DNA from: CAYXVF01 sp964468125
GTDB taxonomy: Bacteria; Myxococcota; XYA12-FULL-58-9; CAYXVF01
DNA length: 38,875 nucleotides
Direction of reading: 5' to 3'
NCBI GenBank assembly: GCA_964468125.1
Contig: CAYXVF010000057.1
Location: forward strand, 1-38,875
Shown here: piece by piece, positions 38,378 through 38,875 of the stretch
Position numbering within the stretch: position 1 is the stretch's first letter
Layout of the letters: each line of letters begins with the position of its first letter
Notes under the pieces: model-generated
The model's input: the letters and a program-made list of their open reading frames with translations, nothing else
Database searches by the model: none
What the model was told of the DNA's origin: nothing
Position numbers and translations under genes: made by a program

Positions 38378-38875
<498 letters not shown>

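Overview
The window is high-GC, densely coded bacterial chromosome. It has no rRNA, tRNA, insertion sequence, phage gene or CRISPR array that I can see. Proline/alanine-rich regulators, an ExeA-like ATPase with a long acidic tail, PEGA and kelch lipoproteins, MoxR/DUF58 and LPP20-like lipoproteins together suggest a Myxococcota (myxobacterial, formerly Deltaproteobacteria) genome, perhaps a Polyangiales/Sandaracinus-like one. That placement is inference from gene content and style, not from a database search.

Layout. (1) 1-3035, plus strand: the tail of a Pro/Ala-rich protein, then valS. (2) 8118-3040, minus strand: a lipoprotein, a ClpX-like AAA+ unfoldase, a glutaminyl-cyclase-like M28 metalloenzyme and an ExeA-like ATPase. 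The middle two are coupled by an ATGA overlap. (3) 8218-12097, plus strand, divergent from block 2: a duplicated-domain lipoprotein, a SAM methyltransferase, MoxR and a DUF58 protein (GTGA overlap). (4) 29989-12162, minus strand: a PEGA/TPR-like protein, a seven-motif kelch lipoprotein and a 14.7-kb gene for a 4906-residue surface protein. (5) 30147-32000, plus strand: a membrane histidine kinase divergent from block 4. It is followed by a terminator-like hairpin and a gene-poor stretch of about 400 bp, then an M16 metallopeptidase (32397-33728). (6) 38875-33812, minus strand: tgt (3' part), an uncharacterised exported protein, yajC, secD and secF. This is the widely conserved tgt-yajC-secDF export cluster, here with an extra gene translationally coupled to tgt.

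Most notable is the giant protein. It has a signal peptide, an N-terminal head domain, 17 regularly spaced DUF11-type domains (period about 139 residues), CNA-B/SdrD-B-like domains, an 18th DUF11 domain, a FlgD-like Ig domain and an OmpA-like domain that seems to have lost its peptidoglycan-binding residues. It ends in about 945 residues with outer-membrane beta-barrel character and a terminal Phe. It reads as a long rod carried by its own outer-membrane barrel, next to kelch and PEGA envelope proteins that may be accessories. Second is Tgt: two of the three zinc-binding cysteines are replaced while the catalytic region is intact. Third is a ClpX-like unfoldase without the zinc-binding N-domain that keeps the pore loop and an IGF tripeptide.

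All functions below are read from sequence motifs. No homology search or structure prediction was run.
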